Part shown: in pieces, positions 55,201 through 56,877 of the stretch
Layout: every line of letters starts with the position of its first letter
Position numbering within the stretch: the first letter of the stretch is position 1
Assembly (NCBI GenBank): GCA_003427395.1
Contig: BFEA01000260.1
Span: 473,312 to 530,188, forward strand
From: Chara braunii
Taxonomy: Eukaryota > Streptophyta > Charophyceae > Charales > Characeae
Direction: 5' to 3'
Length of the DNA: 56,877 nt
Position numbers and translations under genes: made by a program
The notes under the pieces: model-generated
The model's database searches: none
Told to the model about the DNA's origin: nothing
The model's input: the letters and a program-made list of their open reading frames with translations, nothing else

Positions 55201-56016
55201 TGAAGGTCGGACCCATCGGCGGAATAATCGGCAACCAGCCCAAGGAGGAGGGCGCACGAGAACGGGTCGTCAATCTGGAGGACGCCGGAAAAAGGGGAGG
55301 GGCTAGGAACGATAAGAAAAAGAGGAGAAGTCGGGCGCTGACGAAAGTTGTCAACGGAACGGAGGAGACGGGTTTGAGACGAGAAAGACGGAGGGTACCC
55401 AGGGTGACCCAAGGGGACCCTGGATCAAGTGCAACAACGATAAAAGTAAAATAACATAATATCAGGTGGACGGGACCGCCCAGGCTAGGGGTCCGGATAC
55501 AAATGATGAGTGCCGCCGCGGCAAGCGCCGACGGGAGGTGCCGAGGGGAAATGAGGGGGGGATAAAGGTAGAGGAGGCCGACCAACAGTCCGGGTTATTC
55601 CGGACCAGCCAGGCCAAGAAAAATGAAGTTCCGAAGGCTCCACGTGGAGAGAAGGCTGACTGGAGAAAATCGGAGCAAGGGGTTTTCAAACTGGAAGCGG
55701 CGGCAGCAAAAAGGAGCCTCCTTGGACCTCGGGGGTGCCACTACTGCAGTCCGAGGTGTAACGGCCATATGCCGGCTGCAAAATCAGGCCTTGGGTAGGG
55801 TCCAATAGCTAGACAGAGGAGAAACAGCTGTTGGACACTTGGCCAAACAGAAATAAGGGAGGAAGGAGAGAAAAAGGGGAGAAAAAGGGGGAGAATGAGA
55901 CAAAGGGGGAGGAATGAGTGGAGGAAAAAGTGCCGCCAGGTTGGGACTGCAGCGGTAGGGACAGGCAGGTCTCAATGATGACCTCATCCCTCCTAGATCC
56001 TAGGAGGGCAGTCCGG
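55200..56016. other. GC/purine-rich sequence without recognisable gene
   Basis: Biased sequence that opens long frames on both strands; none has a domain. It could be the 3' untranslated or LTR part of the Gypsy element at 50.46-54.51 kb. Confidence 0.45.
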
Positions 56017-56055
56017 ATTGCAGAGATAAGATCCTTGGGGCATTATCTCTGCAAT
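56017..56055. repeat. 13-bp perfect hairpin
   Basis: ATTGCAGAGATAA (56017-56029) pairs with TTATCTCTGCAAT (56043-56055) across a 13-nt loop. Confidence 0.8.
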
Positions 56056-56155
56056 ATCTGAATTTAAGCGACAAAAATAAAGAAAAATGCTGATGTGAGT
56101 TGGCCGGCTCATTTTGGGCCTTAGATATGAAATCTCATCTTGCGGAGGAGGAAAT

Positions 56156-56191
56156 CTAGCCGTTTTTTGTGGGCTGACACAAAACGGCTAG
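56156..56191. repeat. 11-14-bp hairpin
   Basis: CTAGCCGTTTT (56156-56166) pairs with AAAACGGCTAG (56181-56191). Allowing a two-T bulge, the stem extends by GTG/CAC to a GGCTGA hexaloop. Confidence 0.8.
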
Positions 56192-56568
56192 CTCCGGAAT
56201 GAGTTGGCAGCAAAATGGAGGGAAAGCAAAGAGAGGAACAAGACAAAACTGCGAATTTGGCCCAAGGTTTGAGCCAGGTACATCAAAAAAATTAAAAATT
56301 GGAGCAAAGGACTCCAAATTGGAGCAAGGGGGGGGCTTGGAGTAACTCGGAATGATGAGAACCATAGATCTCAGCCAAATCCAAGGTTAAGATCTGTGCC
56401 GACACTTAGAAAAATGCAACGGCCTACCCAAAGGAGGCCTAGACCAAGAAAAAGGCGAAAAATGGGCCTTGAGGCCCTCAATTTTCAGTAAAGGCTGCAT
56501 TTTTGAAAAGGGTACCCCAAAAGGCACCACTTTTAAAGGTAAAAAGAGGCCAGGGTACGCCAAGGGGT

Positions 56569-56597
56569 AGTCCGAGAGGGTACCAGCCTCTCGGACT
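56569..56597. repeat. 11-bp perfect hairpin
   Basis: AGTCCGAGAGG (56569-56579) pairs with CCTCTCGGACT (56587-56597), loop GTACCAG. Confidence 0.8.
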
Positions 56598-56730
56598 GCA
56601 TGTACCTGGCCAAAATGAAGCCCAGGTACCCTCGGAGAGACCAAAACCGAAAATTTGGCCTTTGGGGTACCTCGCTCCACCTAGAGGCACTTGGAGGGGC
56701 CTAGAGGTTGGGCGGTGCACCTGTTCCAGC

Positions 56731-56739
56731 CTATATAAG
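56731..56739 (+). promoter_or_regulatory. TATA-box candidate
   Basis: CTATATAAG followed by GC-rich then AT-balanced sequence to the window end. It could be the core promoter of an LTR (the hairpin-rich stretch from 56.0 kb would be its U3) or of a gene beyond the window. Confidence 0.4.
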
Positions 56740-56877
56740 CTGGAGGTGTAGGCCGCAACTCTCATTTGAGCATGAGAGGTGCCCATGCTGCCCAAATGAG
56801 TCCGTGAGTGAGTACTAGTGAGATAGAGCAAGGAAGTGAGAGTCGGAGCTAGCATGTAGCCTGGCTATGGTGGTAAA

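Noticed and set aside
54372-55585. 246- and 320-codon minus-strand frames
   Set aside because: GC-rich minisatellite and integrase antisense; proline-rich composition without a domain.

Overview
This window looks like transposon-dominated nuclear DNA of a streptophyte. My best guess is a charophyte alga such as Chara; this is an inference from the character of the retroelements and of a gag-like protein, and no host marker gene is present to confirm it. The sequence has eukaryotic features: long microsatellites, LINEs, LTR retrotransposons, a primer-binding site complementary to a plant-type tRNA-Asp, and assembly gaps. I see no rRNA, tRNA, CRISPR array or confidently intact host gene. At most there are two weak exon candidates (about 41.4-42.55 kb) and one unrecognised ORF (3.2-3.8 kb).

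Layout. 0-12.9 kb: microsatellites, a GATC-rich repeat tract (2.75-3.15 kb), a minus-strand fragment of an LTR start (4.5-4.74 kb), a fold-back candidate rich in GTTCGG (7.27-7.6 kb), and otherwise nothing recognisable. 12.95-15.4 kb: decayed LINE ORF2 on the minus strand, cut at 15405 by an LTR-like unit (15406-17258). 17.26-19.59 kb: a repeat unit with 0.5 kb direct repeats. 19.59-24.49 kb: a second minus-strand LINE with ORF1, endonuclease and reverse transcriptase, all broken. 25.1-25.4 kb: a small terminal-inverted-repeat element.

26.24-39.97 kb is the most interesting part. I interpret 29844-38424 as a very long (about 8.6 kb) 5' LTR of a Gypsy-type element, followed by its primer-binding site (38427-38444) and a decayed gag (38744-39970). 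It appears to have inserted into an older, inversely oriented LTR of the same family (26243-29843), giving a large imperfect inverted repeat. The short relative at 15406-17258 has the same two ends but lacks a roughly 6.7 kb middle section. That middle section carries three kinds of structured repeat: a hairpin array whose stems covary around a fixed TAAGTT hexaloop, a second covarying hairpin family, and a 122-bp tandem array. The compensatory changes are visible directly in the sequence and suggest a selected RNA (or DNA) fold in non-coding retroelement DNA.

40-56.9 kb: simple repeats, possible exons, a 26-bp minisatellite (43.8-44.2 kb), a 90-nt N gap, a third LINE fragment (45.0-45.9 kb) with a probable assembly duplication, an 18-unit 90-bp satellite (45.9-47.5 kb), a decayed Gypsy gag-pol (50.46-54.51 kb), a G-rich minisatellite (54.9-55.2 kb) and a hairpin-rich terminal region (56.0-56.8 kb). 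All mobile-element coding regions contain stops or frameshifts, so any present function would depend on elements elsewhere.
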